Source: Eubacterium sulci ATCC 35585
GTDB lineage: Bacteria; Bacillota; Clostridia; Peptostreptococcales; Anaerovoracaceae
Direction: 5' to 3'
Assembly (NCBI GenBank): GCA_001189495.1
Contig: CP012068.1
Span: 868,001-932,000, forward strand
DNA length: 64,000 nucleotides
A program made the translations under genes and the position numbers. Under the pieces are notes generated by a model, which did not search any database, was not told where the DNA came from, and saw nothing but the letters and a program-made list of their open reading frames with translations. Below are positions 25,502 through 35,391 of the stretch, one piece after another; the stretch's first letter is position 1, and each line of letters starts with the position of its first letter.

Positions 25502-26544
25502 GTTTTATATCAATCGGATTTATGTTCATTGGAGCGGTTATGGGTGCTGGATTTGCTTCAGGAAGGGAAGCATGGCAGTACTTTGGCATATTTGGAGAAC
25601 AGGCATATTTCGGCGTAGCTATTGAGGCTTTTCTTTTCGTAGCTGTAGGCCTTATGACCTCATATATAGCAATCAAAAAAGAAACGACAGATATTGGTAA
25701 GATAATCATTCCATTCGAAAGTAAGTTTTTAGAAACTCTTATAGGAAATATAGTTTCCATCTTTGTTTTCTCAGCTGCAATTTCTATGTCGGCAGCAGGC
25801 GGATCACTTTTGAATCAGCTATTTGGAATTCATAGAGCGGTAGGTGGTGCAATAATAGTACTTCTATCGTTTTTTACAGTTATAGGAGATTTTGAGAGAA
25901 TCCTAGGTGTATTCAAATACATAATGCCAATTCTTCTGTGCATGGTTGTGGCTTTGAGCCTTTACATAGGATTTAGCTACGAAACTCCAGCGAATCTAAA
26001 CATAGAGACTAAGCCATCTTTGATGGCTTCATCTTGGCCAATTGCGGCAGCTATTTATGTTTCATATAATGTCATGGCAACGATTCCATTTGTTTCACAG
26101 TCAGCCCTCAGGGCAAAGAGCAAGAAGCATGCTTTGATGGGAAGCTTTATGGGAGGATCCTTTCTTGCACTTCTAGGTGTTGTATTGATATTTGCGATGT
26201 TGACAGACCCTAAGCTTTCTGACAAGTCCGATCTTCCTATGCTAGCATTTGCAGGCAAGATTGCACCATGGGCTCAGCTTTTGATTTCAATTGCTTTGAT
26301 GATTGCAATTTATGCAGCTGCAACTTCGGGGTTCTATGGATTATACTCTAGAATCAACATCAAAGGTGTTAACAAGGTTAATATCGCTATGGTACTTGCA
26401 ATTATTGCTTTCTGCGTGGGTCTGCTTGGATTCAAATTCCTTGTAGCTTATATGTATCCTATTGAAGGTTATTTCGGTTTTATTGTTATAAGCATGATAA
26501 CAATTAACTTTTTTAGGGTATTTATAAGTAGCAAGAAGAAGTAG
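25498..26544 (+). CDS. YkvI-like membrane transporter
   Basis: The 348-residue polytopic protein has about ten membrane helices. The start, GFMFIGAVMGAGFASGREAWQYF, is typical of the YkvI group within the APC/LeuT-like superfamily, where the glycine-broken first helix (GAGFASGRE) binds substrate. The substrate is unknown. A second conserved area is IAAAIYVSYNVMATIPFVSQ. The ATGA overlap with the acidic unknown gene and the ten-base gap to the MBL gene place it in an operon. Confidence 0.85.
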   Translation: MSFISIGFMFIGAVMGAGFASGREAWQYFGIFGEQAYFGVAIEAFLFVAVGLMTSYIAIKKETTDIGKIIIPFESKFLETLIGNIVSIFVFSAAISMSAAGGSLLNQLFGIHRAVGGAIIVLLSFFTVIGDFERILGVFKYIMPILLCMVVALSLYIGFSYETPANLNIETKPSLMASSWPIAAAIYVSYNVMATIPFVSQSALRAKSKKHALMGSFMGGSFLALLGVVLIFAMLTDPKLSDKSDLPMLAFAGKIAPWAQLLISIALMIAIYAAATSGFYGLYSRINIKGVNKVNIAMVLAIIAFCVGLLGFKFLVAYMYPIEGYFGFIVISMITINFFRVFISSKKK

Positions 26545-26554
26545 AAGGTTTAAT

Positions 26555-27502
26555 ATGCAGAACTTGGATCATTATGAAGAATTTAAAGATTACGATAGAT
26601 TTTCCATGCCGGATGGAATTGCCAGAGTGACTGCCGGAAGTGGAGGAGAAGCATATCTCATAGATTGTAAAGGAAAGACAGCTCTGTATGATTGTGGCAT
26701 GGCTTATTGCCACAACGAGCTTCTTAGCAATATAAGTAAAAAGCTTGACGAATGGGGCTATGATAAGCTCGATTACGCTTTGCTTTCTCATACTCATTAT
26801 GACCATATTGGAGCGCTTCCTTATGTGATTAAGGCTTATCCAAATATTAAAGTTATTGCAGCACCTAAGGCAGAGAAGGTTTTCCTAAGCGAAGGAGCAA
26901 AGAAAACCATGAAGAGGCTTGGCGAAGCAGCAAGAGATGACTATGGAAGCGAGTACCAAAAATCTCAGGAAATTCTAGTTTCACCTCTTAGAGTTGATAT
27001 AGCCGCATCCGATATGCAAGATATAAAAATCGGCAAAAAAACGGTCAGAGTCGTTTTCACTCCGGGTCATACGGATTGTTCTGTTTGCTACCTCATTTTG
27101 CCGGACAGCATTATGTTTTTATCTGAGACAACAGGCGTTCTTAGGGGACCAGAATATCTAACTACTGCAATCCTAAAGGACTATAATCAGTCGATTGAAT
27201 CTGCATATAAATGCAAAAAAATAGGAGCTAAGACTTTGATAGGCAGTCACTTTGGAATAATACCTGAGTACTACAACGATAGATATTACGATTTATTTCT
27301 TGAGACTGCCGAAAAGGAAAAAGAAACTATAGTGAGCCTCTATAATAAAGGGGCAAGCTTTGATGAACTATTAGAGTGCTACAAGGATATGAACTGGACT
27401 GTTGCTAGGAGCAAGGTTCAGCCATATGAGGCATTTTTAGAAAATGCAAATTATATAATAAGACACCTTGTAGAGAAATTTGGGGATAAGAAGGAGAATT
27501 AA
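26555..27502 (+). CDS. Metallo-beta-lactamase-fold hydrolase
   Basis: This 315-residue MBL-fold protein has the metal-binding motif HTHYDHIGALP (about residues 79-89), a further His in FTPGHTDCSVCYLI, Asp/Glu in FLSETTG, and the last His in IGSHFGII. The fold covers hydrolases from glyoxalase II to lactonases and quorum-quenching enzymes, so the substrate is not assigned. There is no signal peptide. It lies ten bases after the YkvI-like gene, and an M16 peptidase starts one base after its stop, indicating one transcript. Confidence 0.88.
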   Translation: MQNLDHYEEFKDYDRFSMPDGIARVTAGSGGEAYLIDCKGKTALYDCGMAYCHNELLSNISKKLDEWGYDKLDYALLSHTHYDHIGALPYVIKAYPNIKVIAAPKAEKVFLSEGAKKTMKRLGEAARDDYGSEYQKSQEILVSPLRVDIAASDMQDIKIGKKTVRVVFTPGHTDCSVCYLILPDSIMFLSETTGVLRGPEYLTTAILKDYNQSIESAYKCKKIGAKTLIGSHFGIIPEYYNDRYYDLFLETAEKEKETIVSLYNKGASFDELLECYKDMNWTVARSKVQPYEAFLENANYIIRHLVEKFGDKKEN

Positions 27503-27503
27503 T

Positions 27504-28760
27504 TTGATAAAGACAAGTAAGCTAAACTGCGGAATAACACTTGTAACTGAATACATACCTTATGTTGAGTCTGCTGCAGTAGGAATATGGGTTGGGACTG
27601 GCTCTTCTGAGGAAATAGCTAAGCATTCAGGTGTTTCGCATTTTACAGAGCATATGATGTTTAAGGGCACTGACAAGAGAAGTGCCAAGGAGATTGCTTC
27701 AGATATAGATAAGCTAGGTGGCCAGATAAATGCATTTACAGGCAAGGAGGCTACTTGCTACTACGTTAAAACTACGGAAAACAACCTGCTTAAGGCAGCT
27801 GATGTCCTTGTTGACATGATAACTTCTTCTCGTTTTGATAAGGAGGAGATGGACAGGGAGAGACTTGTAATATGTGAAGAGATAAAAATGACAAGCGATA
27901 CACCAGATGATCTTGCTATAGATGAGGGACTTCATCTTGTTCTTGAGAGCTCAAGCCTTGGAAATTCAATACTTGGTACCCCATCATCGCTTAAGAGAAT
28001 TACAAGTAATGTGATGCATAATTATGTTAGAGACAAGTACACACTTGATAGAATGGTTGTTTCAGTGGCCGGTAAATTTGATGAGGAAAAGGTCAGAGAC
28101 TTCTTTGAAAATGCATTTGTTTCCATGCAGAAAAAACAAGTCTACACAGAGAAAAGGCAGGGAGAATACAAGGCAAAGTACAGATCTATAAAGAAAGACA
28201 TTGAGCAAAGTCATATATGCCTTGCAACAAAGTCAATTTCACTTGATGATGATAGATCATTTGCATTTTCAATTCTTGTTAATTCCTTTGGTGGAAGCAT
28301 GAGCTCAAGGCTTTTCCAAAATGTTAGAGAGCAAAAGGGGCTTGCTTACTCAGTTTATGCTACAAATTCAAGCTTGAGCAGTGACGGCGTGTTTGCAATT
28401 TATGCCGGAGTTGGACAAGAAAATCTAACGCGAGCAGTTTCAGCAATCAAAGAAGAACTAGATAAGCTTAAGGATGGCGGGCTCACTAGTGAAGAACTAG
28501 AATCTTCAAGAGAGCAGCTTAAGGCCAGCTACATCTTCTCCCAGGAAAGCAGTCTCGGCAGAATGTTTAAAAACGGAAAAGATCAGTTACTTTTGGGTAG
28601 AACTTATGAGCAGGATGAGATAATTGCATCTTTTGATAAAGTCAGTCACGATGACATAAATGAGGTAAAGAAGCTAATAAGTGATTTCTCAAATTACAGC
28701 ATGGCACTCGTTTCAAATAAAAGAGTTGATGTAAGAAGATTGATGGAGAACCGCATATGA
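27504..28760 (+). CDS. M16-family zinc peptidase (processing-peptidase-like)
   Basis: The 418-residue protein has the inverted zinc motif [11 protein letters not shown] (HxxEH) near residue 45 and the third ligand Glu about 77 residues later ([13 protein letters not shown]). The C-terminal half includes the R/Y pair region [14 protein letters not shown]. It resembles B. subtilis MlpA and mitochondrial processing peptidase beta. TTG 27504 is chosen because AAGGAGAATTAA lies just upstream; an earlier TTG at 27480 would put that RBS inside the coding region. The stop overlaps the dut ATG (ATGA). Confidence 0.93.
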   Translation: MIKTSKLNCGITLVTEYIPYVESAAVGIWVGTGSSEEIAKHSGVSHFTEHMMFKGTDKRSAKEIASDIDKLGGQINAFTGKEATCYYVKTTENNLLKAADVLVDMITSSRFDKEEMDRERLVICEEIKMTSDTPDDLAIDEGLHLVLESSSLGNSILGTPSSLKRITSNVMHNYVRDKYTLDRMVVSVAGKFDEEKVRDFFENAFVSMQKKQVYTEKRQGEYKAKYRSIKKDIEQSHICLATKSISLDDDRSFAFSILVNSFGGSMSSRLFQNVREQKGLAYSVYATNSSLSSDGVFAIYAGVGQENLTRAVSAIKEELDKLKDGGLTSEELESSREQLKASYIFSQESSLGRMFKNGKDQLLLGRTYEQDEIIASFDKVSHDDINEVKKLISDFSNYSMALVSNKRVDVRRLMENRI

Positions 28761-29188
28761 AAATAAAGATAGTTAGCAAATCAGGAAGAATTCCTATATA
28801 TGGTACGTCACAGTCAGCAGGATTTGATCTTCCTGCATACTTGCCTGAAGGAAGCATAGTTTTAGAAAAGGGAAAGAGAATGCTTGTTCCAACAGGCATA
28901 TTCATAGAGCTACCATGTGGATATGAGGCTCAGGTTCGCGCAAGGTCTGGACTTGCAATCAAAAACGGAATAGGCCTTGTAAATGGAATAGGGACTGTGG
29001 ATGCGGACTATCGCGGTGAACTCAAGATACCTATGATTAACTGGGGTGATGAAGATTTCACTATAAATGATGGAGATAGGATTGCTCAAGTTGTAATTGC
29101 AAAGCACGAAAGAGCAGAGTTTGAACTATGTGAAGAACTAGGTGAAACGGAAAGAGGATCAGGAGGCTTCGGTCATACAGGAGTATAA
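28757..29188 (+). CDS. dut: dUTP diphosphatase
   Basis: Dut hydrolyses dUTP to dUMP, keeping uracil out of DNA and feeding thymidylate synthesis. The 143-residue trimeric-type enzyme shows all five motifs: [45 protein letters not shown], and the C-terminal [12 protein letters not shown] arm. The ATGA overlap with the peptidase indicates coupling. The dgt gene begins one base after its stop, so two dNTP-pool enzymes are side by side. Confidence 0.97.
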   Translation: MKIKIVSKSGRIPIYGTSQSAGFDLPAYLPEGSIVLEKGKRMLVPTGIFIELPCGYEAQVRARSGLAIKNGIGLVNGIGTVDADYRGELKIPMINWGDEDFTINDGDRIAQVVIAKHERAEFELCEELGETERGSGGFGHTGV

Positions 29189-29189
29189 G

Positions 29190-30188
29190 ATGCTAAATCG
29201 TATAGAGCAGGAGAACAGAGAGAAAATTTGGCTTTCAGAGCATGCAACTAAGTCAGCAGATAGCAAAGGCAGGGCTGTCTTTGAGCCCAAGTGCGAGCTT
29301 AGAACCGAATTTCAAAGGGATAGAGATCGAATAATACATTCAAAGGCCTTTAGGCGTTTAATGCATAAGACTCAGGTTTTTCTCGGTAGCGAGGGAGATC
29401 ATTACAGAACTAGGCTAACGCACACTCTTGAAGTAAGTCAGATTTCTAGAACTATCTGTAGAGCACTTTGCCTAAATGAAGATTTAGCTGAGGCAATTGC
29501 ACTCGGCCATGATCTTGGACACACTCCATTTGGTCACAATGGAGAGTATATTTTAGACAGCGTACATAGGTCAGGATTCAAACATAATATCCAAAGTCTA
29601 AGAGTAGTTGATGTATTAGAAACTCGCCCAACAGGACGAGGTCTAAATCTAACTTTTGAAGTTAGAGATGGCATAAGAAATCACTCTGGTGACACTATGC
29701 CACTTACACCTGAAGCTGAGGTCGTAAGGCTTTCAGACCGAATTGCATATATCAATCACGATATTGATGATGCTCTAAGAAGCGGAGTTATCAGTCTGAG
29801 CGATTTACCTAAAGAAGGCATCGATGTATTCGGCCAAAAACACAGTGAGCGTATAAATAACATGGTTTTAAATGTTATCTTAAACAGTGAAGATAGCAAG
29901 CATATATCTATGGATGAAGAGCATATGCATGCACTTAATACATTAAGAAAGTATATGTTCCAAAATGTCTACTTAAGTCCACTTGTAAAGCATGAAGAGG
30001 ACCTTGTAATGGTAGAGAAGATTATCACATCCTTATATAAGTATTTTACAGATCATCCAGATATGCTCCCTACAGGCGAGCAAGTTTTGATTGAAGAATT
30101 TGGCATAGAAACTGTAGTTAAAGACTACATAGCAGGAATGACCGACAGGTTCGCAATAAATACTTATGAAAATATTTTTGAAAAATAA
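29190..30188 (+). CDS. dgt: Deoxyguanosinetriphosphate triphosphohydrolase-like protein
   Basis: This HD-domain hydrolase removes triphosphate from dGTP or other dNTPs. It has 332 residues. The N-terminal KGRAVFEPKCELRTEFQRDRDRIIHSKAFRRLMHKTQVF block and the HD motif HTLEVSQ...LGHDLGHTPFGHNGE are diagnostic. ATG 29190 is chosen: AGGAG lies eight bases upstream, and the longer in-frame reading from 29142 would overlap dut. The length fits the short Firmicutes Dgt subgroup. It precedes dnaG by 60 bp, as in many Clostridia. Confidence 0.94.
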   Translation: MLNRIEQENREKIWLSEHATKSADSKGRAVFEPKCELRTEFQRDRDRIIHSKAFRRLMHKTQVFLGSEGDHYRTRLTHTLEVSQISRTICRALCLNEDLAEAIALGHDLGHTPFGHNGEYILDSVHRSGFKHNIQSLRVVDVLETRPTGRGLNLTFEVRDGIRNHSGDTMPLTPEAEVVRLSDRIAYINHDIDDALRSGVISLSDLPKEGIDVFGQKHSERINNMVLNVILNSEDSKHISMDEEHMHALNTLRKYMFQNVYLSPLVKHEEDLVMVEKIITSLYKYFTDHPDMLPTGEQVLIEEFGIETVVKDYIAGMTDRFAINTYENIFEK

Positions 30189-30248
30189 AAAGGAAATTTT
30201 GCTTTTATGTAGAATATAACTAGTAGAGCAAGTTTTTGGAGGCAGAAG

Positions 30249-31985
30249 ATGTCCTTTACAGCAAGGTCTATAGCAAATCTAAAAGATTCCATTGATATTG
30301 TTGATGTAATTTCAAGGCGTATCAGTCTGAAACGGGCAGGAAGCAATTATAAAGGCGTTTGTCCATTTCACAATGAAAAGACGCCTTCTTTTGTTGTCTC
30401 AGAAGCAAAGCAGATTTTTACCTGCTTTGGATGCGGGGCTTCAGGAGATGCGATAGAGTTTGTCAAAAGATATAATAATCTTGAGTTCAACGATGCTATA
30501 AGGCAGCTTGCTAGTGAATACGGAATTGAAATGGAAGAAAATAGAGGTTACGGCGAGGATCTAGAGATTTATTATAATATCAATAGAGATGCGGCACTAT
30601 TCTTCTACAAGGCTTTTACCGAGAAGGCTAACAAAGGTTATTCATACATGAAGAGGCGAGGGATAAGGCCTGAGATACTCAAGAAATTTGGAATAGGTTA
30701 TGCTGATGAGTCATGGAATAGCCTTTACGAGCATCTTGCCCAAAAGGGTTATCCTGTTGATAAACTAATAGAAGTCGGGCTTGTTTCAGAATCTAAGGGA
30801 AGATATTACGATAAGTTTAGAAACAGAGTTATTTTTCCGATAATCAATACGGCAGGCAAGGTAATAGGCTTCGGAGGGCGTGCCATAGATCCAAGTGACA
30901 ATCCTAAGTATCTAAACTCACCTGAGAGTAAGGTTTTTCGCAAAAAGAACAATCTCTACGGGCTCAATTTGTCAAGGGCTTCAGTGGGCAAAGAAGGGTT
31001 TATAATACTTGTAGAAGGGTATATGGATACTATAAGTCTTTATCAAGGCGGAATAACAAATGTAGTTGCATCGCTAGGAACCGCTTTGACAGAGAATCAA
31101 TCACACCTAATAAAGAGATATACTAAGGACGTTGTTCTCTCATATGACTCAGATAGCGCAGGCGTTGCAGCAGCACTAAGAGGAATGGAGATACTTCATA
31201 ACGATGGTCTCAAGGTGAGAATCATAAAAATTACTGGTGGTAAAGACCCTGATGAGCTAATCAGAAACGAAGGCAGGGATGCCTTTAGAAAGCTTGTAGA
31301 AAATGCACTTTCCTTTGGAGACTACAAGTTAAACTATATAAAATCCAAATACAATCTTAATGACGATGACTCGCGTATAGAATGCATCAAAGAAATTGCA
31401 GATAGTCTATCAAAGCTTGGTGCTGTAGAACAGGACATATATATCAAAAAGGTATCAAAAGAACTATCTGTATCTGAGGCGGCACTACGAATGGAGATAA
31501 ACAACTCTACGAGTAATGCAGAGCAGCTGCAGCGCAGGAGCGAAAACAATACAGAACCACTTGAGGCGCTAAGCTCTATAGAGAAGAATTGTCTTAGATT
31601 GATCACCCGAAATGAAAGCTATATCCAAAGAGTAGACGATAACATTGAGATGTTAACTACTACTTTGGCATTAAATATTTTCTCGGCTATTAAACAACAA
31701 TTTGCTGAGAATGGACAGCTAGATGTCAACTCACTTATCGACTCACTCGATGAAAATGAAACAAAAGCACTAGTGGATGTTATAGAAACGATTCCAATAG
31801 ATGGCGAGGAAGAGATGATATTTGAGGACTGCAAGCGACGTTATAAGCAAGAAAGACTGCGAAGTGAGCAGGAACAGGTTATTGCTATGCTCAGCATGCT
31901 AGATGAAGAGGAGAACTCTCAGAAAAGGCAACATGAGCTGATGCTAAGACTAAAACAAATTCAAGACGAAATCAGTGAAATTTGA
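30249..31985 (+). CDS. dnaG: DNA primase
   Basis: DnaG makes RNA primers for replication forks. The 578 residues include the CHC2 zinc finger ([12 protein letters not shown]...[13 protein letters not shown], about 38-65), the catalytic TOPRIM domain ([10 protein letters not shown] and [12 protein letters not shown], about 255-315), and a C-terminal helicase-interaction region. GGAGG lies seven bases before the ATG. Its stop falls at the GTG that could start rpoD. This is the macromolecular-synthesis cluster dnaG-rpoD. Confidence 0.97.
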   Translation: MSFTARSIANLKDSIDIVDVISRRISLKRAGSNYKGVCPFHNEKTPSFVVSEAKQIFTCFGCGASGDAIEFVKRYNNLEFNDAIRQLASEYGIEMEENRGYGEDLEIYYNINRDAALFFYKAFTEKANKGYSYMKRRGIRPEILKKFGIGYADESWNSLYEHLAQKGYPVDKLIEVGLVSESKGRYYDKFRNRVIFPIINTAGKVIGFGGRAIDPSDNPKYLNSPESKVFRKKNNLYGLNLSRASVGKEGFIILVEGYMDTISLYQGGITNVVASLGTALTENQSHLIKRYTKDVVLSYDSDSAGVAAALRGMEILHNDGLKVRIIKITGGKDPDELIRNEGRDAFRKLVENALSFGDYKLNYIKSKYNLNDDDSRIECIKEIADSLSKLGAVEQDIYIKKVSKELSVSEAALRMEINNSTSNAEQLQRRSENNTEPLEALSSIEKNCLRLITRNESYIQRVDDNIEMLTTTLALNIFSAIKQQFAENGQLDVNSLIDSLDENETKALVDVIETIPIDGEEEMIFEDCKRRYKQERLRSEQEQVIAMLSMLDEEENSQKRQHELMLRLKQIQDEISEI

Positions 31986-32001
31986 AAGGACCAAGAAGCA
32001 C

Positions 32002-33192
32002 ATGAGCGTTAAAGAAATCGAAGATACTAAAGTACAAGAATTCAAAGCAGAAGAGCTAAGCAATCTTCCACCAGAACAACTAAAAATTGAACTTATTAAG
32101 CGTCTTGAGGAAAAGGGCAAATCAAACGATAATCGTTTGACATACATAGATGTTTCCGACTATCTTGAACACTTTGATCTAGATAAGACTGTAATCGATG
32201 AAATCTACGATACTTTGCTTACAAATGACATTGAGATAGAAAATTTCACCGAGGATTTTTCTATGCTAATGAATATTGAAGATGATGCAGAAGATGAAGA
32301 TGATGGCGTTGTCCTCGATAAGGATGGAAGCATTGACGTTGATGCAACAGTTCCTAAGGGAATTTCAGTTGATGACCCTGTGCGTATGTATCTTAAGGAA
32401 ATAGGTAAGGTTCCGCTACTTACAGCTGATGAGGAGATTGAGCTTGCTAAGCGAATGGAAGAAGGCGACGAATATGCTAAGATGAAGCTTTGTGAGGCAA
32501 ACCTTAGACTTGTTGTAAGCATAGCAAAGAGATATGTTGGTAGAGGTATGCTATTTCTAGATTTGATTCAGGAAGGCAATCTTGGACTCATCAAAGCAGT
32601 CGATAAATTTGACTACCGCAAGGGCTATAAGTTCTCAACATATGCAACATGGTGGATTCGTCAGGCTATAACAAGATCAATCGCAGACCAGGCAAGAACA
32701 ATCAGAATACCAGTTCACATGGTTGAGACTATAAACAAGCTCATAAGAGTATCAAGACAGCTACTTCAGACATACGGAAGAGAACCATCTCCAGAGGAAA
32801 TTGCAAAGGAAATGGGAATCACGGTTGATAAAGTAAGAGAAATCCAAAAGATAGCACAGGAGCCAGTTTCGCTAGAAACACCTATAGGTGAGGAAGAGGA
32901 TAGCCATCTTGGAGACTTTATTCCAGACGATGATGTTCCAGCACCAGCAGAGGCTGCTGCATTTTCAATGCTAAAGGAGCAACTCGTTGAGGTTCTCGAC
33001 ACTCTGACAGATAGAGAGCAGAAGGTCCTAAAGCTTAGATTTGGTCTAGATGATGGTCGTTCAAGAACTCTAGAAGAGGTTGGTAAGGAATTTGACGTTA
33101 CACGTGAGCGTATCAGACAGATAGAGGCTAAAGCACTTCGTAAACTTAGACATCCTAGCAGAAGCAAGAAGCTAAAGGATTATTTGGAGTAA
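32002..33192 (+). CDS. rpoD: Primary sigma factor RpoD (sigma-A)
   Basis: RpoD directs most transcription. The protein has 396 residues. Region 1.1 and an acidic stretch ([10 protein letters not shown]) lead to region 1.2/2 ([51 protein letters not shown]), region 3, and region 4 ([27 protein letters not shown]) that reads the -35 box. ATG 32002 is chosen because AAAGGA lies eleven bases upstream. A GTG at 31975 overlapping dnaG is the alternative. The trmK gene follows by three bases. Confidence 0.97.
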   Translation: MSVKEIEDTKVQEFKAEELSNLPPEQLKIELIKRLEEKGKSNDNRLTYIDVSDYLEHFDLDKTVIDEIYDTLLTNDIEIENFTEDFSMLMNIEDDAEDEDDGVVLDKDGSIDVDATVPKGISVDDPVRMYLKEIGKVPLLTADEEIELAKRMEEGDEYAKMKLCEANLRLVVSIAKRYVGRGMLFLDLIQEGNLGLIKAVDKFDYRKGYKFSTYATWWIRQAITRSIADQARTIRIPVHMVETINKLIRVSRQLLQTYGREPSPEEIAKEMGITVDKVREIQKIAQEPVSLETPIGEEEDSHLGDFIPDDDVPAPAEAAAFSMLKEQLVEVLDTLTDREQKVLKLRFGLDDGRSRTLEEVGKEFDVTRERIRQIEAKALRKLRHPSRSKKLKDYLE

Positions 33193-33195
33193 GCT

Positions 33196-33951
33196 ATGAT
33201 TAAGCTAAGTGAAAGGCTTGAGTGTATTGCAAATAGGATAGATAAGGGTGAGACTGTTGCAGACATCGGAACTGATCACGGCTATCTTCCTATATACCTT
33301 TGGGAGAATAAAATTTCTCCTAAGGTTATTATGGCAGATATAAGCAAAGGCTCACTCCAGAAAGCAAAGGATAACTGCAAGCTCAGTCAGCCTGATTTCG
33401 ATTTTGATTGCAGGCTTGGAGATGGTCTTGAGGTATTACAGCCATCCGAGGTTGATACTGTTGTAATGGCAGGAATGGGGGCTCTTCTAATAATAGAAAT
33501 GCTCGAGTGGGATATCATCAAAACGAGAACCTACAAGAAATTCATACTGCAGCCAAGAAATAATCTAGGCGAATTAGTTAAATGGCTCAAAGATAATAAC
33601 TTTAATATCACTAATTATGACCTTGTAAAAGAAGGAAAGCGTATTTGTGAAATTCTTACTGTATGCATAGAATCTGCGGGTGAAGATTTTTATCAAAGCT
33701 CTTGCAATGCTGATCATGAATTAGAATTAGACAGCGCAGAATATGATTTTCCTGATCTTTTACTTGAGCACAAAAATAAATATAGCTTAGAATATATCGA
33801 CTTACACCTGCAGAAGGAAAATTTTATTTTAGATAATATAAAGATGAGCAGTGATTGTGAGAACAATCCTAATCTTAAGAGACGTCTTGAGAGAAAGAAA
33901 AGACTTGAGGAGCTTAAGGCTAGGTTGCTAGAGGTGACTGATGAAGCTTAA
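33196..33951 (+). CDS. trmK: tRNA (adenine(22)-N1)-methyltransferase
   Basis: TrmK methylates A22 in the D loop of tRNAs. Its 251 residues begin with the family signature LSERLECIANRIDKGETVADIGTDHGYLPIYLW, in which the SAM-binding motif is ADIGTDHGYL. The catalytic-like Asp and NPPY-equivalent region is QPRNNLGELVKWL. A C-terminal coiled coil follows (ENNPNLKRRLERKKRLEELKARLLE). It overlaps the next gene by 11 bases and follows rpoD by three, the standard Firmicutes order. Confidence 0.95.
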   Translation: MIKLSERLECIANRIDKGETVADIGTDHGYLPIYLWENKISPKVIMADISKGSLQKAKDNCKLSQPDFDFDCRLGDGLEVLQPSEVDTVVMAGMGALLIIEMLEWDIIKTRTYKKFILQPRNNLGELVKWLKDNNFNITNYDLVKEGKRICEILTVCIESAGEDFYQSSCNADHELELDSAEYDFPDLLLEHKNKYSLEYIDLHLQKENFILDNIKMSSDCENNPNLKRRLERKKRLEELKARLLEVTDEA

Positions 33952-34705
33952 AGAAATATTTACATACCTAGATGATATTTTTCCAATAGAAGCAGCTGAG
34001 GAATGGGATAATTCAGGAACTCAGCTTGCTTTGAGTGATGAATGTAAGAAGGTTATGGCTGTTATTGAGATAACCGAAAGCCTTGTTGATGAAGCGATAG
34101 AAAGTGATGTTGATCTTATTATTACGCATCATCCTTTGTTCTTCTCAAACCTAAAGTCGCTATCAAAGGATGACCCTATGGGAAGAATAATTATTAAGCT
34201 CATCCAAAATAATATCAGTGTTTATTCGGCGCATACTTCTTGTGATCTAGCTGATGGAGGGCTTAACGATTACTTTGGTAGAGCCATCGAAGCCGAAGAT
34301 GTAGTATCCACCCCTGAGATAAACAAGTACTGTCGCTTTGGAAAACTTCCTCATGCAATGACTTTGAGTGAACTATGCGAGTACCTATCTATTAAATTAT
34401 CTATTCCAAGAGAAATTGTAAGGTATACTGGGGAAGATAAACATATGGTTCACAAAATAGCTTGGTGTACCGGCTCAGGGGCTGACTTTGTCTTTGATGC
34501 ATATAAAGCAGAGATAGATGCATATATCACAGGAGATGTTAAGCATCATAGCGCTAGAGATGCTGAACTTGCAGGTTTTAATTTAATTGATGTAAGCCAC
34601 TATGGAAGCGAGTATATATTTGCTGATCTAGTTGTAGAAAGGCTAAAGGATAAAATTGAAATTATTCGTAGCAAAACATGCAAGAACCCGTTTAAGGTTT
34701 TATAA
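33941..34705 (+). CDS. Nif3-like dinuclear metal centre protein
   Basis: This 254-residue protein of the Nif3/YqfO family has a role that is not settled (reported GTP cyclohydrolase I type 2-like). Metal ligands are visible in ITHHPLFF (two His), YSAHTSCDLADGGLND, and the C-terminal ITGDVKHHSARDAE and DVSHYGSE. The PII-like insertion found in Bacillus YqfO is absent, matching the short subgroup. It overlaps trmK by 11 bases, so translation is coupled. Confidence 0.94.
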   Translation: MKLKEIFTYLDDIFPIEAAEEWDNSGTQLALSDECKKVMAVIEITESLVDEAIESDVDLIITHHPLFFSNLKSLSKDDPMGRIIIKLIQNNISVYSAHTSCDLADGGLNDYFGRAIEAEDVVSTPEINKYCRFGKLPHAMTLSELCEYLSIKLSIPREIVRYTGEDKHMVHKIAWCTGSGADFVFDAYKAEIDAYITGDVKHHSARDAELAGFNLIDVSHYGSEYIFADLVVERLKDKIEIIRSKTCKNPFKVL

Positions 34706-34761
34706 ATATTTTATAGGTTAGTATGAATTTATATACTGAGATGTATCAAAAGGAGAAAGAT

Positions 34762-35136
34762 ATGAACAAAGCAATAATAGCAAAGAATGCACCTGCAGCA
34801 GTTGGACCATATGTACATGCAGTTCAGGCAGGTAATTTACTTTTCGTTTCAGGACAGCTGGGACTTGATCCAGTGAGTGGAGACCTTAAGGAAGGTCTAG
34901 AGGCACAGGCAGTTCAGGCTTTAGAGAATATGAAGGCGGTATTGAACGAAGCAGGATATGAGCTTACAGATGTTGTGAAGACAACTGTGTTCATTGATAA
35001 CATGAATGATTTTGTTAAGGTTAACGATATTTATGCTAAGTATTTTGATGATTGTAAGCCTGCAAGATCATGCGTAGAAGTTGCTAAGCTTCCAAAGGGT
35101 GGACTTGTAGAAATCGAGTGCATTGCATCAAAATAA
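34762..35136 (+). CDS. ridA: RidA family protein, copy 1
   Basis: RidA hydrolyses reactive enamine/imine intermediates made by PLP enzymes to 2-oxo acids and ammonia. The 124-residue protein shows IIAKNAPAAVGPYVHAV, SGQLGLDP, LENMKAVL and CKPARSCVEVAKLPKGGLVEIECIA, with the active-site Arg in PARS. AGGAG lies seven bases before ATG 34762. It differs from copy 2 (36277) at only five residues, all in the first 89. About 31 of the first 270 bases differ between copies, and none in the remaining coding part. A terminator follows. Confidence 0.95.
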   Translation: MNKAIIAKNAPAAVGPYVHAVQAGNLLFVSGQLGLDPVSGDLKEGLEAQAVQALENMKAVLNEAGYELTDVVKTTVFIDNMNDFVKVNDIYAKYFDDCKPARSCVEVAKLPKGGLVEIECIASK

Positions 35137-35195
35137 AGCAAACAAAAACATGCTGACAAGTCATTATTTTGACTTATGTATAAGATGAAACAATG

Positions 35196-35226
35196 GATGG
35201 TCCAAAGGGCCATCTATTAGTTTTTT
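35196..35226 (+). terminator. ridA copy 1 terminator
   Basis: GATGGTCC and GGGCCATC pair around AAA, with one T-G wobble. TTTTTT follows at 35221. Confidence 0.75.
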
Positions 35227-35250
35227 GTGGGTATACGAGGGTTTCGAATG

Positions 35251-35259
35251 TGGTATAAT
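35251..35259 (+). promoter_or_regulatory. Extended -10 promoter of the rnpB stump
   Basis: TGG followed by a perfect TATAAT (35254-35259) matches the rnpB promoter of copy 2. The sequence upstream is shortened by the indel, and no clear -35 box is visible in either copy. Transcription should begin near 35266-35269. Confidence 0.6.
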
Positions 35260-35268
35260 TACTTAGCT

Positions 35269-35352
35269 AAGGGAAGATCAGACGGTCGCGTGCCATAGGC
35301 ATGAGGAAAGTCCGGGCTCCATAGGGCAAGAATGCCGGATAACGTCCGGCGT
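35269..35352 (+). pseudogene. rnpB': Truncated RNase P RNA (first ~84 nt)
   Basis: These bases equal the 5' end of the intact rnpB at 36794-36877, including the conserved GAGGAAAGTCCGGGCTCC strand of P4. After 35352 the sequence departs completely, so the specificity domain and the 3' strands of P1, P2 and P4 are missing. It cannot fold into RNase P RNA. Because it keeps its promoter, it becomes the leader of the mRNA for the phosphopantetheinyl transferase that starts 39 bases later. Confidence 0.85.
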
Positions 35353-35391
35353 TAGAATATAAAGTTTTGATTAGATTATGTGAGATAAACT

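Larger units (their letters stand above)
35032..35352 (+). repeat. Duplicated segment, copy 1 (ridA 3' end, terminator, rnpB 5' end)
   Basis: The last part of ridA, its terminator, the rnpB promoter region and the first 84 bases of rnpB match 36547-36877 with no base changes. The only difference is an indel just upstream of the -10 box: copy 2 has 10 extra bases net. The identity stops abruptly inside rnpB at 35352/36877. Confidence 0.92.

Noticed and set aside
29142-29189. Longer dgt starting at 29142
   Set aside because: It would overlap dut by 47 bases without an RBS; ATG 29190 has one.
35031-35213. Two identical 60-residue minus-strand frames (also 36546-36728)
   Set aside because: Their identity follows from the duplicated segment. 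They run antisense to ridA and across the terminator, with no RBS.
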